From positions 946,038 through 1,010,037 of the forward strand of contig NZ_GL732463.1 of the NCBI RefSeq assembly GCF_000187585.1: DNA of 64,000 bases. Reading direction: 5' to 3'. Both the position numbers and the translations under genes were made by a program. Below are positions 44,540 through 53,559 of the stretch, one piece after another. This stretch comes from Streptococcus peroris ATCC 700780. Its GTDB lineage: Bacteria > Bacillota > Bacilli > Lactobacillales > Streptococcaceae. The number at the start of each line of letters is the position of its first letter. The first letter of the stretch is position 1. The notes under the pieces are model-generated. The model saw only the letters and a program-made list of their open reading frames with translations, had not been told where the DNA came from and did no database searches.

Positions 44540-45271
44540 TCAGTATACGACACTTTCCTCTAGTTCAAAAGCTTCATAAGGTTCAACTAACTCATATCCT
44601 AAAAATTCTGCTACTTTTTTGGAAGCCTCATTATGAGCATCCCAAAGTGGAAACATATCTCTATTTAAACTCTCTAGAATCATTGCAGCACCAAGCTTTT
44701 TAGCAAATCCATTTCCTTGTTTGTCTGGTCTAGTTGCAACTTCCACTTCAACTGCTCCATGGTAAACTAACCCTGAGGAAATCCCAGCAATCACTTCATT
44801 ATTTTTAAGAATCACAAAGCCAAATCCACCTTTTAAAGCAAAATCCTGGTAAGACTCAAAATTCCCCTGTAAATCTTGTGACCATTCTTCCTCAAAAAAA
44901 CAGTCATAAATATGATTATCAATAGGCACAATATTGTAACCTTTCTCTAACTGAGTAACTAGATCATTTAGAAATTCAACTTGAAAATTTGCCTTATCCT
45001 TAAAAGAATAGCGAGTAAAAGAAATTAACCCAACTTGCCGATGCAGAAAATCTTGCCACTCAGTGTCTTCTGAAATAATAATCTTATAATCTAAACCATA
45101 TTGCCTAACAAAATCTTCCCAAAATCTGGAATCTAACTCCCCTGCTAGGTATAGAAAATTCCCAATATCATAAAAACTCGTTGTCCTATCACTGTTTCGA
45201 TAAACAGTCCCGATTTGAGATTTAAGGCCATAGAGAACCATATATTTCTTCCATGTTTTAAATAGTTCCAT
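44540..45271 (-). CDS. GNAT-type acetyltransferase
   Basis: A 243-aa protein whose C-terminal half is a GNAT fold: strand GGFGFVILKNNEVIAGISSG, acetyl-CoA loop ATRPDKQGNGFAKKLGAAM and a final NEASKKVAEFLGYEL. The N-terminal half is family-specific. It resembles the PF12746 GNAT acetyltransferases (ZmaR/YobR-like) but the substrate is unknown. AGAGGG ribosome site; seven bases after the Nudix gene. Confidence 0.82.
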   Translation of the reverse strand: MELFKTWKKYMVLYGLKSQIGTVYRNSDRTTSFYDIGNFLYLAGELDSRFWEDFVRQYGLDYKIIISEDTEWQDFLHRQVGLISFTRYSFKDKANFQVEFLNDLVTQLEKGYNIVPIDNHIYDCFFEEEWSQDLQGNFESYQDFALKGGFGFVILKNNEVIAGISSGLVYHGAVEVEVATRPDKQGNGFAKKLGAAMILESLNRDMFPLWDAHNEASKKVAEFLGYELVEPYEAFELEESVVY

Positions 45272-45278
45272 TATCCCT

Positions 45279-45758
45279 CTATTTTACCTTCCAATTCATG
45301 TAAGAGGTCTTTTCCAATTCTGGAAATCCTCGTAACTCTGCCTTTAGCTTTAATACTAAGGGCGAAGCATTTTCTTGGTTCATCTGCTCAATAGGGACCC
45401 AAACTGCCTTTGCTGAATCATTACTTCCATCAAGAACTTCATGAGGAAGGGATTGTTGAGGGCGTTCTAAATCAAGTACGATATCATAAAAGGCCATGAT
45501 ATGATGTACTGTGAAGTCTTTCCCCTCTTCTTGAACCAGCACGTCATAAATTCTAGGATTTGAATAACTGCTAAGAGAATAGCCTGTCTCTTCCAGAACT
45601 TCTCTCTTGAGGGTTTCTGTCAACCCCTCACCGAGTTCTTGACTACCACCCGGTAGATCATAGCGCTGTTGATAAGGGCCTCTTGTTTTTTCAATGCAAA
45701 GCAATTTCCCGTCTTGAAGACAAACTCCATATACACCAAAGTGATGTTTGATTTCCAT
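45279..45758 (-). CDS. Nudix hydrolase
   Basis: A 159-aa single Nudix domain; box GGSQELGEGLTETLKREV and LEETGYSL fits GX5EX7REUXEEXGU. Substrate (nucleotide or derivative) is not predictable. The AGGAG ribosome site overlaps the stop of a 24-codon reading frame just upstream, which may couple translation. Followed by a GNAT gene, suggesting a small two-gene transcript. Confidence 0.88.
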   Translation of the reverse strand: MEIKHHFGVYGVCLQDGKLLCIEKTRGPYQQRYDLPGGSQELGEGLTETLKREVLEETGYSLSSYSNPRIYDVLVQEEGKDFTVHHIMAFYDIVLDLERPQQSLPHEVLDGSNDSAKAVWVPIEQMNQENASPLVLKLKAELRGFPELEKTSYMNWKVK

Positions 45759-45767
45759 TTGATTCTC

Positions 45768-45842
45768 CTACTTCAAACTCCATCCAGTATGCTCGTATTT
45801 CTTATTTGCTTTCAGTCCTAGTAAAATTTCTTCTAATGTCAT
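45768..45842 (-). CDS. Possible 24-aa small protein upstream of the Nudix gene
   Basis: ATG at 45840-45842, with AAAGGGG seven or eight bases upstream, encodes a 24-residue peptide beginning MTLEEILLGLKANKKYEHTG and ends at TAG 45768-45770. The stop lies in the Nudix gene's Shine-Dalgarno region (TAGGAG). It could be a true small protein, a leader peptide or the remnant of a longer gene. Confidence 0.45.
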   Translation of the reverse strand: MTLEEILLGLKANKKYEHTGWSLK

Positions 45843-45880
45843 GATTTTCCCCTTTATAGTTCTCTTATTTTATTATAACA

Positions 45881-45906
45881 AAAAACCGTTTTACAACGGC
45901 TTTTTG
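45881..45906 (-). terminator. Terminator after the nuclease gene
   Basis: AAAAAGCCGTT-GTAA-AACGG-TTTTTTG on the minus strand. Confidence 0.75.
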
Positions 45907-45930
45907 ACAATTATTTTTATGATTCCTAAA

Positions 45931-46956
45931 TTACCACTGTAATCCAGCTTCTCGGATTTCCTTTTTAGAAGCAAACTTCCCATTTGGTCGATGCCATCTT
46001 CCATTTTTATCTCTATAGTAACCACCTGAATTACTGCTGTGCGATTCTTCCGCTGGTGCTTCAGTTTCCTGTTTCGTCTGTTCTTCCTTTGCTTTTTGTT
46101 CTGCTTCTTTTTTAGCTTTTTCTTGTGCTTCTTTTTCTTCAGCCTCTTTCTTAGCTTTTTCCTCAGCCGCCTTTTGTTCAGCAGCACGTTCTTCTGCTGA
46201 CTTAACCGTGTTCTTTGCAGTACCATCCGCATAATTTATTTCGGCATTGGCTGAAACATTATCTAAGGCAACATGAGTTACGGAATACTGATCAATTTTT
46301 TCCTTACTGCTACCTAATTGAATCTCAAGTAACTTCCCATCCTGATCAATTCCGACGTACTGAAGTTCAATCTGTCTAGGAATCAATTCATCATCCTTAT
46401 AAACCGCTGTTACCTTATAGTCAAGATAATAGTTGGGATGATTTGCAAGCCACGAATCTAGCCCATTTTCATAATAAAGCATGCTACTTTGATTCTTATC
46501 ATCCGTTCCAGTAAAGGAACCTGTATTTAACCAGGCTGTCATAGGAACTAGATTGCGACCTTCATCGTTAAGTCCGCTAAATTGATAACCAACTAAATGG
46601 CCACGATTCATTAACCAGGCTTCCTTCGTACCATCACCATAGTAAAATTTATAGTTATGCCATCCAACTGGGTCAAACTTTAGCTTTGGTTCCCGTTTCT
46701 TTTTGGGCTCATCACTATCTTTCAATTGAATATGAGCATAGGTTGCGCGAGATTTCGTATCAAGTTCCCCGAGTTCCAGCTGCTTTTCGTTTTTAAAAGT
46801 AAGTAAACCAGCTTCCTTGTATAACTTTGTATTATCTTGCGTAGTCTGTTCAGTCGTAACAGGCTCAGCTACTTTCGCCTTTTCCTTATGTTTCGAGCAA
46901 CCGACTGATGTCAATAGAGAGAGTAAAACAACAGAAGTCAAAACTATTTTTCTCAT
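45931..46956 (-). CDS. DNA/RNA non-specific endonuclease lipoprotein
   Basis: A 341-aa predicted lipoprotein (signal MRKIVLTSVVLLSLLTSVGC, C20). Residues about 45-240 hold a beta-beta-alpha-metal nuclease domain with NRGH at 117-120 in place of the usual DRGH, H120 being the general base, and metal-site asparagines in NLVPMTAWLN. Residues about 252-300 are a Lys/Glu/Ala-rich coiled linker and the end (315-341) is a short module YYRDKNGRWHRPNGKFASKK that I have seen on other streptococcal surface nucleases. Likely degrades DNA outside the cell. Confidence 0.88.
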   Translation of the reverse strand: MRKIVLTSVVLLSLLTSVGCSKHKEKAKVAEPVTTEQTTQDNTKLYKEAGLLTFKNEKQLELGELDTKSRATYAHIQLKDSDEPKKKREPKLKFDPVGWHNYKFYYGDGTKEAWLMNRGHLVGYQFSGLNDEGRNLVPMTAWLNTGSFTGTDDKNQSSMLYYENGLDSWLANHPNYYLDYKVTAVYKDDELIPRQIELQYVGIDQDGKLLEIQLGSSKEKIDQYSVTHVALDNVSANAEINYADGTAKNTVKSAEERAAEQKAAEEKAKKEAEEKEAQEKAKKEAEQKAKEEQTKQETEAPAEESHSSNSGGYYRDKNGRWHRPNGKFASKKEIREAGLQW

Positions 46957-47063
46957 TCCAAATACTCCTACTTTATTAAAATATTTATTATATTGTTATT
47001 TTACACCATTTTATCATTTATAGTTTGTGTTTTCAAACAATTATATAAATTTTTTTAAACAAA

Positions 47064-47088
47064 AAGAGCGAGATAGAATCTCGTTCTT
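47064..47088 (-). terminator. Terminator of the aldo/keto reductase gene
   Basis: AAGAACGAGAT-TCT-ATCTCGCTCTT followed by TTTGTTT on the minus strand. Confidence 0.85.
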
Positions 47089-47109
47089 AATAAAATATTT
47101 CTTTAGTTT

Positions 47110-48036
47110 CTATGGCAAATCATTCCCTGCTGCGAGGTAAATCTCATACCATTCTTTTCGAGTTAGGTTGACATTACTTGCTTGGCTTGCTTCTATCAAA
47201 TGTTTAGGGTTAGTTGTTCCTACTACTGCCTGCATCTTAGCTGGATAGCGTAACACCCAAGCAATAGCAATAGCTGAAGGGCTCACACCGTATTTTAAGG
47301 CTAATCGATTTAGGACTTGGTTTAGTTGTTGGAACTTCTCATTGCCGACAAAATTCCCTTTGAAATATCCGAACTGCAAGACTGACCAGGCCTGAATAAC
47401 CATGTCGTTTAATTTACAGTATTCAAAGACGCTACCATCACGCAAAGCTGCCTTGTCACCTTCCATATTGACATGGAAACCTGATTCAAATCCTGGCGTG
47501 AAAGCTGCGCTTAGTTGTAATTGATTGATAGATAAAGGTTGTTTGACTTCTTTCTTCAGCAATTCCATCATCATAGGATTTTGATTGGACACACCGAAGT
47601 CTCGAACTTTACCTGATTTGTGTAGAATTTCAAAGGCTTGAGCCACTTGATCAGCTTCCATCAAAGCATCTGGACGATGGAGAAGCAAGCTATCTAGATA
47701 ATCAACCTGCAATCTTTTTAGAATCCCGTCTACTGATTCTAAAATATAATCTTTTGAAAAATCAAAATAGGTAAATTCTTCTATGCGAATGCCACACTTG
47801 GACTGGATCCACATCTTTTCTCGCAGGTCAGGACGATTGTTTAACACTTGACCCAGTAATTCTTCGCAACGACCTCCACCATAGATATCTGCCAAGTCAA
47901 AGGCATTGATTCCTACAGATAGGGCTGTTTCAACCAACTCCTCAACCTCTTTAGCCGACTTGTCACTGATTCGCATCATGCCTAGAACGATTTCGGACAA
48001 TTCTCTTTTCTCTTGACCAAATGGAATGTATTTCAT
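47110..48036 (-). CDS. Aldo/keto reductase
   Basis: A 308-aa NADPH-dependent oxidoreductase (YdhF-like). Catalytic features: D51/Y56-type DLADIYGGGRCEELLG, K in WIQSKCGIR, and H in DSLLLHRPDALM. C-terminal cofactor region AVVGTTNPKHL. Cytoplasmic; substrate unknown. GGAGG ribosome site; flanked by terminators, so monocistronic. Confidence 0.9.
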   Translation of the reverse strand: MKYIPFGQEKRELSEIVLGMMRISDKSAKEVEELVETALSVGINAFDLADIYGGGRCEELLGQVLNNRPDLREKMWIQSKCGIRIEEFTYFDFSKDYILESVDGILKRLQVDYLDSLLLHRPDALMEADQVAQAFEILHKSGKVRDFGVSNQNPMMMELLKKEVKQPLSINQLQLSAAFTPGFESGFHVNMEGDKAALRDGSVFEYCKLNDMVIQAWSVLQFGYFKGNFVGNEKFQQLNQVLNRLALKYGVSPSAIAIAWVLRYPAKMQAVVGTTNPKHLIEASQASNVNLTRKEWYEIYLAAGNDLP

Positions 48037-48106
48037 GGGAATTTCCTCCGTTTTTCTTCATTATAAAGCAGAATGCCACTTTTATCAACTGATACCTTAC
48101 AAAAGA

Positions 48107-48132
48107 AAAGAACCAGTTTAAACTGGTTCTTT
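48107..48132 (-). terminator. metG terminator
   Basis: Perfect palindrome AAAGAACCAGTTT/AAACTGGTTCTTT with a flanking T-rich run, just after the metG stop. Confidence 0.85.
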
Positions 48133-48139
48133 TTAAATC

Positions 48140-50137
48140 TTAGCCAATCACACTTCCATTTGGTACAGCTGGATCAACTGTTAGAAGGGTTAATTTGCCA
48201 TCATGTTCAGCTGAGAGAATCATCCCTTGGCTGACATATTTTTTCATCATTTTACGTGGTTTGAGGTTGGCAACGATTTGTACTTTCTTGCCGACCAATT
48301 CTTGTTCGTTTGGATAGTATTTTGCAATACCAGAAAGAATTTGACGATCTTCACCATCTCCAGCATCCAAGCGGAATTGAAGCAACTTATCAGAGCCTTC
48401 CACTTTAGAAACTTCTTTTACTTCAGCGACACGGATTTCAACCTTGTCAAAGTCTTCAAACTTGATTTCTTCCTTGTTTAGTTTGAGTTCAACTTCGTCT
48501 GGATTCCATTCTTTTTCGACTGCTGGCTTGTTACCTTCCATTTGTTCCTTGATATAGGCGATTTCTTCTTCCATATCGAGACGTGGGAAGATAGGTGTTC
48601 CTTTAGCAACTACTGTTACATTCGCAGGGAAATCAGCCAAACTCAAGTTCTCAAGGCTAGAAACTTCTGCGAGACCAAGTTGAGTCAAGACTGCACGACT
48701 GGTTTCCATCATAAATGGCTCAATCAAGTGAGCTACGACACGAAGGCTAGCTGCCAAGTGACTCATCACACTTGCCAATTGGTCACGAAGAGCTTCATCC
48801 TTAGCCAGTACCCATGGAGCTGTTTCATCGATGTATTTATTAGTACGTGAGATAAGAGTCCAGACTGCTTCAAGCGCGCGTGGATAGTTAACTGCTTCCA
48901 TGTAGGTATGGTAGTCAGAGATTGATTGTTCTGCCACTTGAGCAAGTTCATTGTCAAAGTCTGTCACACCTTCTACATAGGCAGGGATTTGACCATCAAA
49001 GTACTTATTAATCATTGAAACCGTACGGTTGAGGAGGTTTCCGAGGTCATTGGCTAATTCATAGTTGATACGACCTACATAGTCTTCTGGAGTGAAGGTT
49101 CCGTCTGAACCGACTGGAAGGCTACGCATGAGGTAGTAACGAAGGGGATCAAGTCCGTAACGTTCTACCAACATTTCAGGGTAGATGACATTTCCTTTAG
49201 ACTTAGACATCTTACCGTCTTTCATGACAAACCAACCATGGCCAATCAAACGTTCTGGCAATTTGATGTCGAGCATCATGAGAAGGATTGGCCAGTAGAT
49301 GGAGTGAAAACGAAGGATGTCTTTTCCGACCATGTGGAAGACGGTTCCGTTCCAGAATTTGTCAAAGTTTTCATGATCTTCTTGGCCATAACCAAGAGCT
49401 GTCACATAGTTGAGAAGGGCATCAAACCAAACGTAGACAACGTGTCTAGGATTGGATGGAACTTGTACTCCCCAGGTAAAGGTTGTACGAGAAACTGCCA
49501 AATCTTCCAAGCCTGGCTCAATGAAGTTACGCAACATTTCATTAAGGCGACCATCTGGAGTGATGAAGTCAGGATGTGATTTGAAAAATTCGACCAAACG
49601 GTCTTGGTATTTGCTGAGGCGAAGGAAATAAGACTCTTCTGAAACCCACTCCACTTCGTGGCCCGATGGAGCGATACCGCCCGTTACATTTCCAGCTTCG
49701 TCACGGAAAACTTCCGCAAGCTGGCTTTCTGTAAAGAATTCCTCATCTGAAACTGAGTACCAGCCAGAGTATTCACCTAGGTAGATATCATCTTGAGCTA
49801 GCAAGCGTTCAAAAATTTGCGCTACCACTTTTTCATGGTAATCGTCTGTGGTACGGATAAATTTATCATATGAGATATCCAGTAATTGCCAGAGTTCTTT
49901 AACACCAACTGCCATGCCATCAACATAGGCTTGAGGAGTGATGCCAGCTTCTTCTGCTTTTTGTTGAATCTTTTGGCCATGCTCATCAAGACCAGTCAAA
50001 TAAAAGACATCGTAGCCCATCAGGCGTTTGTAACGAGCTAGAACATCACAAGCGATGGTAGTGTAGGCAGAACCGATATGAAGTTTACCAGATGGATAGT
50101 AAATCGGCGTTGTAATATAAAAATTCTTTTCAGACAT
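48140..50137 (-). CDS. metG: Methionyl-tRNA synthetase
   Basis: A 665-aa class I synthetase: HIGH-type [14 protein letters not shown] near residue 16, KMSKSKGN, the anticodon helical domain, and a C-terminal EMAP/Trbp111 tRNA-binding domain from about 560 ([14 protein letters not shown]). No zinc-knuckle cysteines are evident in the connective peptide, as in the one- or no-zinc subgroup. AAAGGAAA ribosome site; no T-box leader is present in the upstream 330 nt. Confidence 0.96.
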   Translation of the reverse strand: MSEKNFYITTPIYYPSGKLHIGSAYTTIACDVLARYKRLMGYDVFYLTGLDEHGQKIQQKAEEAGITPQAYVDGMAVGVKELWQLLDISYDKFIRTTDDYHEKVVAQIFERLLAQDDIYLGEYSGWYSVSDEEFFTESQLAEVFRDEAGNVTGGIAPSGHEVEWVSEESYFLRLSKYQDRLVEFFKSHPDFITPDGRLNEMLRNFIEPGLEDLAVSRTTFTWGVQVPSNPRHVVYVWFDALLNYVTALGYGQEDHENFDKFWNGTVFHMVGKDILRFHSIYWPILLMMLDIKLPERLIGHGWFVMKDGKMSKSKGNVIYPEMLVERYGLDPLRYYLMRSLPVGSDGTFTPEDYVGRINYELANDLGNLLNRTVSMINKYFDGQIPAYVEGVTDFDNELAQVAEQSISDYHTYMEAVNYPRALEAVWTLISRTNKYIDETAPWVLAKDEALRDQLASVMSHLAASLRVVAHLIEPFMMETSRAVLTQLGLAEVSSLENLSLADFPANVTVVAKGTPIFPRLDMEEEIAYIKEQMEGNKPAVEKEWNPDEVELKLNKEEIKFEDFDKVEIRVAEVKEVSKVEGSDKLLQFRLDAGDGEDRQILSGIAKYYPNEQELVGKKVQIVANLKPRKMMKKYVSQGMILSAEHDGKLTLLTVDPAVPNGSVIG

Positions 50138-50473
50138 AATATTTCCTTTCCAGGCAAATGAAACCTGTTTTTATAACACCTCATTATACCATATTTTTAG
50201 TGATTTTCGAAATGGAAATCCTTACAAATCAAGATAAACCAGTGTCCATCTTATTCTTCCTATCTGTTAGCTATGATAGGCTACCACCTAGTGTGAATCA
50301 CAAAGGCAGAATGATGTGTAACGACGATGATACTTACCTACTTCACTTACTTCAAAAACAACTTGCAGAATCTGATTTCAAGCCTTCTACTAGCTTTTCT
50401 ACGTAGCAGATTTTTGCATTGACTTTCAAAAAAAGATAGAATATGACTAGAAAACAACTAAAGGAGCTTTCTT
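50138..50473 (+). promoter_or_regulatory. Intergenic region between metG and gor with gor promoter
   Basis: Divergent gap. TTGACT (50419-50424), 17 bases, TATGAC (50442-50447) fits as gor promoter, with AAGGAG before the gor ATG. The rest has an 82-codon open frame on the plus strand that lacks a ribosome site and coding character; nothing else was recognised. Confidence 0.5.
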
Positions 50474-51820
50474 ATGAGAGAATATGACATTATTGCCATT
50501 GGTGGAGGTAGCGGGGGAATTGCTACCATGAATCGTGCTGGCGAACATGGTGCTAAAGCTGCAGTTATTGAGGAAAAGAAATTAGGTGGCACTTGTGTCA
50601 ACCTCGGCTGTGTCCCTAAAAAAATCATGTGGTATGGAGCCCAAATTGCAGAGAGTATCCACAAATATGGACCTGACTATGGATTCACAAATACTGGGAA
50701 CGAATTTGATTATGCAACTCTTCGTAAGAATCGTGAAGCCTATATTGATCGTGCTCGCTCGTCTTACGATGGAAGCTTCAAGCGTAATGGGATTGATTTG
50801 ATTGAAGGCCGTGCCGAGTTCGTTGACGCTCATACAGTCAGTGTCAATGGTGAGTTGATCCGTGCTAAGCATATCGTGATTGCAACTGGTGCTCACCCGA
50901 ATATCCCTACTATCCCTGGGGCTGAACTAGGGGGTAGTTCTGATGATGTCTTTGCTTGGGAAGAGTTGCCAGATTCTATAGCCATTTTAGGTGCTGGTTA
51001 CATTGCTGTAGAAATGGCTGGTGTACTCCATACCCTTGGTGTTCAGACAGATTTATTTGTCCGTCGTGAACGTCCGCTACGTGGATTTGATAGTTATATT
51101 GTTGAAAGTCTAGTTCAAGAAATGGAAAATACTGGACTAAACCTCCACACCCATAAGGTTCCTGCTAAGCTTGAAAAAACAGAAGAAGGCATTAGGATTC
51201 ATTTTGAAGATGGGAGTACTCATACTGCTAGTCAAGTTATCTGGGCAACTGGTCGCCGTCCAAACGTTGAAGGACTTCAACTCGAAAAAGCTGGTGTCAC
51301 TCTCAATGAACGAGGCTTTATCAAGGTTGACGAATACCAGAACACTGTTGTTAAAGGTATCTACGCACTTGGAGATGTCACAGGTGAAAAAGAACTAACT
51401 CCCGTCGCTATCAAGGCTGGTCGTACCCTATCTGAAAGACTTTTCAACGGTAAAACCAATGCTAAAATGGACTACACTACTATCCCAACTGTAGTCTTCT
51501 CACACCCTGCTATCGGAACTGTTGGTCTAACTGAGGAAGAAGCTATCAAAGAGTATGGGCAAGAAAACATTAAAGTTTATACTTCAAAATTTGCTTCTAT
51601 GTATTCTGCAGTCACTAGACACCGTCAAGAAGCGAGCTTCAAACTCGTTACAGCTGGTGCAGACGAAAAGGTAGTTGGACTTCATGGTATCGGCTACGGT
51701 GTTGACGAAATGATTCAAGGTTTTGCAGTTGCTATCAAGATGGGCGCTACAAAAGCTGATTTCGATGCTACTGTCGCTATCCATCCAACTGGTTCGGAAG
51801 AATTTGTAACTATGCGTTAA
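50474..51820 (+). CDS. gor: Glutathione-disulfide reductase
   Basis: A 448-aa FAD-dependent homodimer that reduces glutathione disulfide with NADPH. FAD fold [18 protein letters not shown], redox pair C41/C46 in [18 protein letters not shown] fold [12 protein letters not shown], and the C-terminal catalytic histidine/glutamate [12 protein letters not shown]. Streptococci of this group import glutathione, so the enzyme supports oxidative stress defence. Own promoter and terminator. Confidence 0.95.
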   Translation: MREYDIIAIGGGSGGIATMNRAGEHGAKAAVIEEKKLGGTCVNLGCVPKKIMWYGAQIAESIHKYGPDYGFTNTGNEFDYATLRKNREAYIDRARSSYDGSFKRNGIDLIEGRAEFVDAHTVSVNGELIRAKHIVIATGAHPNIPTIPGAELGGSSDDVFAWEELPDSIAILGAGYIAVEMAGVLHTLGVQTDLFVRRERPLRGFDSYIVESLVQEMENTGLNLHTHKVPAKLEKTEEGIRIHFEDGSTHTASQVIWATGRRPNVEGLQLEKAGVTLNERGFIKVDEYQNTVVKGIYALGDVTGEKELTPVAIKAGRTLSERLFNGKTNAKMDYTTIPTVVFSHPAIGTVGLTEEEAIKEYGQENIKVYTSKFASMYSAVTRHRQEASFKLVTAGADEKVVGLHGIGYGVDEMIQGFAVAIKMGATKADFDATVAIHPTGSEEFVTMR

Positions 51821-51829
51821 ACCAATATA

Positions 51830-51855
51830 AAAGACCTTATAGGTCTTTTTTTTTA
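51830..51855 (+). terminator. gor terminator
   Basis: AAAGACCT-TAT-AGGTCTTT followed by a long T-tract. Confidence 0.9.
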
Positions 51856-51901
51856 TTAAAATCGGCTGTTACAGATTTGTTACCCTTTTTATAAAAATGA
51901 G

Positions 51902-51961
51902 TTGACTTTCCTAAAGAGTCCAGTATAATAGTTACTATAAAAACGAAAAGAGGTTAACTAT
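51902..51961 (+). promoter_or_regulatory. bioY promoter with candidate biotin-repressor operator
   Basis: TTGACT (51902-51907), 16 bases, TATAAT (51924-51929). Around the -10 and leader lies an inverted repeat AATAGTTA (51927-51934) / TAACTATT (51955-51962). Its half-sites, ATAGTTACT and GTTAACTAT, are 16 bases apart and resemble the Gram-positive BirA consensus ATTGTTAAC-N14-16-GTTAACAAT, three and one mismatches. Confidence 0.55.
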
Positions 51962-51962
51962 T

Positions 51963-52502
51963 TTGAAAAAAGCTTATATCTATACTGTCCCAGCTATCGG
52001 TGCTGCACTCATTGCAGTTCTAGCACAAATTACTATCCCTATCGGACCTGTCCCATTTACGCTACAAAACTTCGCAATTGGACTCATTGCTACTGTTTTT
52101 AGGCCTAGAGAGGCTGTCCTTTCTGTGGCTCTCTACCTTTTGCTTGGGGGAATTGGTCTTCCTGTCTTTGCCGGTGGAGCTGCAGGTTTCCATGTTTTAG
52201 TTGGACCAAGTGCAGGATACCTGTGGTTTGACCTTGTCTATGCAGGACTTGCTTCCTATCTAACTCACACGAATAGTGGTGTTGTACGTATTTTCCTATC
52301 AAATCTCTTGGGGGACTCACTTGTTTTCGTCGGTGGTATTCTCAGTCTCCACTTCCTTGCTGGTATGCCTTTGGATAAAGCACTGGCTGTCGGTGTGATT
52401 CCTTTCATCCTACCAGACCTTGGGAAAATCATTGCAATCAGTTTTATCGGTCGACCACTCCTTCAACGACTCAGTAGTCAACCCTACTTTTCAAACAAAT
52501 AA
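51963..52502 (+). CDS. bioY: Biotin transporter BioY
   Basis: Substrate-specific membrane component of biotin uptake (ECF family S-component), 179 aa, about six helices, with the family stretch LGGIGLPVFAGGAAGFHVLVGPSAGYLW. The start is TTG at 51963, about nine bases after AGAGG. No ATPase or T-component is adjacent, so it works with the shared ECF module or alone. A possible BirA operator overlaps its promoter. Confidence 0.92.
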   Translation: MKKAYIYTVPAIGAALIAVLAQITIPIGPVPFTLQNFAIGLIATVFRPREAVLSVALYLLLGGIGLPVFAGGAAGFHVLVGPSAGYLWFDLVYAGLASYLTHTNSGVVRIFLSNLLGDSLVFVGGILSLHFLAGMPLDKALAVGVIPFILPDLGKIIAISFIGRPLLQRLSSQPYFSNK

Positions 52503-52550
52503 AAAAAGGTTGGGATTTTTCCCTCCTCTTTTTTATTTTTTCATGAATGC

Positions 52551-52766
52551 TTACTGATTCTTGAAGGCATCCACCATCACTTGAAACTCTTCGTTTGAAA
52601 GGGTAATTCCTTTACCCATCTTTGTATGGTCGGGACTCCAGCTACGAATATCAAACTTCGCCGGTGCTCCATTAAAGCTGACTCGATTGATTTCCTTGGT
52701 CCATCCTTTTTCATTTTCAGATAGAGTGAGTAAGTGTTCTTCGATCTCAAATGTAAATTCTGCCAT
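52551..52766 (-). CDS. PC4/YdbC-like ssDNA-binding protein
   Basis: A 71-aa protein of the YdbC/COG4443 family; I recall a solved pneumococcal homologue (SP_0782) with the PC4 single-stranded-DNA-binding fold. Residues include EKGWTKEINRVSFNG and KFDIRSWSPDHTKMGKGITL with the basic/aromatic strand typical of the family. Good ribosome site. May act in transcription or repair; not proven here. Confidence 0.85.
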   Translation of the reverse strand: MAEFTFEIEEHLLTLSENEKGWTKEINRVSFNGAPAKFDIRSWSPDHTKMGKGITLSNEEFQVMVDAFKNQ

Positions 52767-52858
52767 GTTCTTCTCCTTTTTGTTCTCAATTGATTATTCG
52801 AAAAATCTTGTAGATTTCATAAAATTTTTATATAATGATTTAAAGAAGGGAGGCCCAA

Positions 52859-53179
52859 ATGAAGGAATTCTTGAAACAAGCTTTACAAAAGGTTCATAAT
52901 TTTGTGAATGGTCATGAAGAATCCATTCCTGAAAAAAGCGACCCCCTCATTGCTAGACTTAAAGAAGCGTTAGCCAAAAAAACGGCTGTCCATATCATCT
53001 TTGCCGAAACGAGTTTTACAGGCGATATTATCAAGTATGATACTGACCGCCAACAAATTATCGTTAAAAACTTCGCCAAAAACGTAAGCCGTATTATTCG
53101 AGTGTCGGATATTCGAAGAGTGACTTTCGTTCCCTCAACGATTCAAACTGCTCAAAAAAGAAGATTTAAGAAAGAGTGA
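52859..53179 (+). CDS. Conserved hypothetical, YolD-/Sm-like fold candidate
   Basis: A 106-aa soluble basic protein with a helical N-terminus and a beta-rich middle (HIIFAETSFTGDIIKYD, QQIIVKNFAKNVSRIIRVSDIRRVTFV) that resembles the YolD-type RNA/protein interaction fold; the match is by eye and weak. Lysine/arginine-rich end. GGGAGG ribosome site; divergent from the ssDNA-binding gene. Confidence 0.65.
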   Translation: MKEFLKQALQKVHNFVNGHEESIPEKSDPLIARLKEALAKKTAVHIIFAETSFTGDIIKYDTDRQQIIVKNFAKNVSRIIRVSDIRRVTFVPSTIQTAQKRRFKKE

Positions 53180-53202
53180 GATGAGTTATTCATCTCACTC
53201 TT
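53170..53202. terminator. Terminator between the 106-aa protein gene and the ATP-cone gene
   Basis: AAAGAGTGAGATGA-GTTAT-TCATCTCACTCTTT, 14-bp perfect stem overlapping the stop codon, T-run on the plus side and T-rich on the minus side. Confidence 0.9.
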
Positions 53203-53208
53203 TTTCTA

Positions 53209-53547
53209 TTAACGAATTTGTTCAAAATGAAGGTGAACAGCGATGTGGTCACCATAACCACTTCTCTCCAAATCACGTTGCAAACGGTAAGAGATATAGT
53301 GTTCTGCGATAGTAATGTATCCTGCACCAAGTAAGCGATGCTCAACCATTGATTGGATCATGCTGATGGTTGCACGTTCGACTTTTGCTTCTTCCAAATC
53401 TAAAACTACCTTTTTAGTCACTTGAGCCAAGTTTTGACGCAAATCGTCAGTCAATACATAAACTGTTTGAGCTGCTTTAAGGATAGCTTGGTAGATTTTA
53501 TCTGGATCAAAATCAGCGACTTGTCCATCACGTTTAATTACTTGCAT
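53209..53547 (-). CDS. Free-standing ATP-cone domain protein
   Basis: A 112-aa protein consisting of one ATP-cone (MQVIKRDGQVADFDPDKIYQ, LGAGYITIAEHYISYRL), the regulatory nucleotide domain usually found at the N-terminus of ribonucleotide reductase or in NrdR. It has no zinc ribbon, so it is not NrdR. Possibly a nucleotide sensor partnering with an enzyme. It follows trmD by 12 nt and ends at a shared terminator. Confidence 0.85.
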   Translation of the reverse strand: MQVIKRDGQVADFDPDKIYQAILKAAQTVYVLTDDLRQNLAQVTKKVVLDLEEAKVERATISMIQSMVEHRLLGAGYITIAEHYISYRLQRDLERSGYGDHIAVHLHFEQIR

Positions 53548-53559
53548 AGGGTTCTCCTT

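Noticed and set aside
45891..46232. A Lys/Arg-rich 113-codon frame within the nuclease linker
   Set aside because: Alternate frame of the Glu/Lys/Ala repeats; the lipoprotein frame explains the sequence.
48542..48850. A 102-codon plus-strand open frame inside metG
   Set aside because: Antisense shadow with no start signal.
50158..50406. An 82-codon plus-strand frame between metG and gor
   Set aside because: No ribosome site, non-coding composition and no promoter; better read as intergenic sequence.
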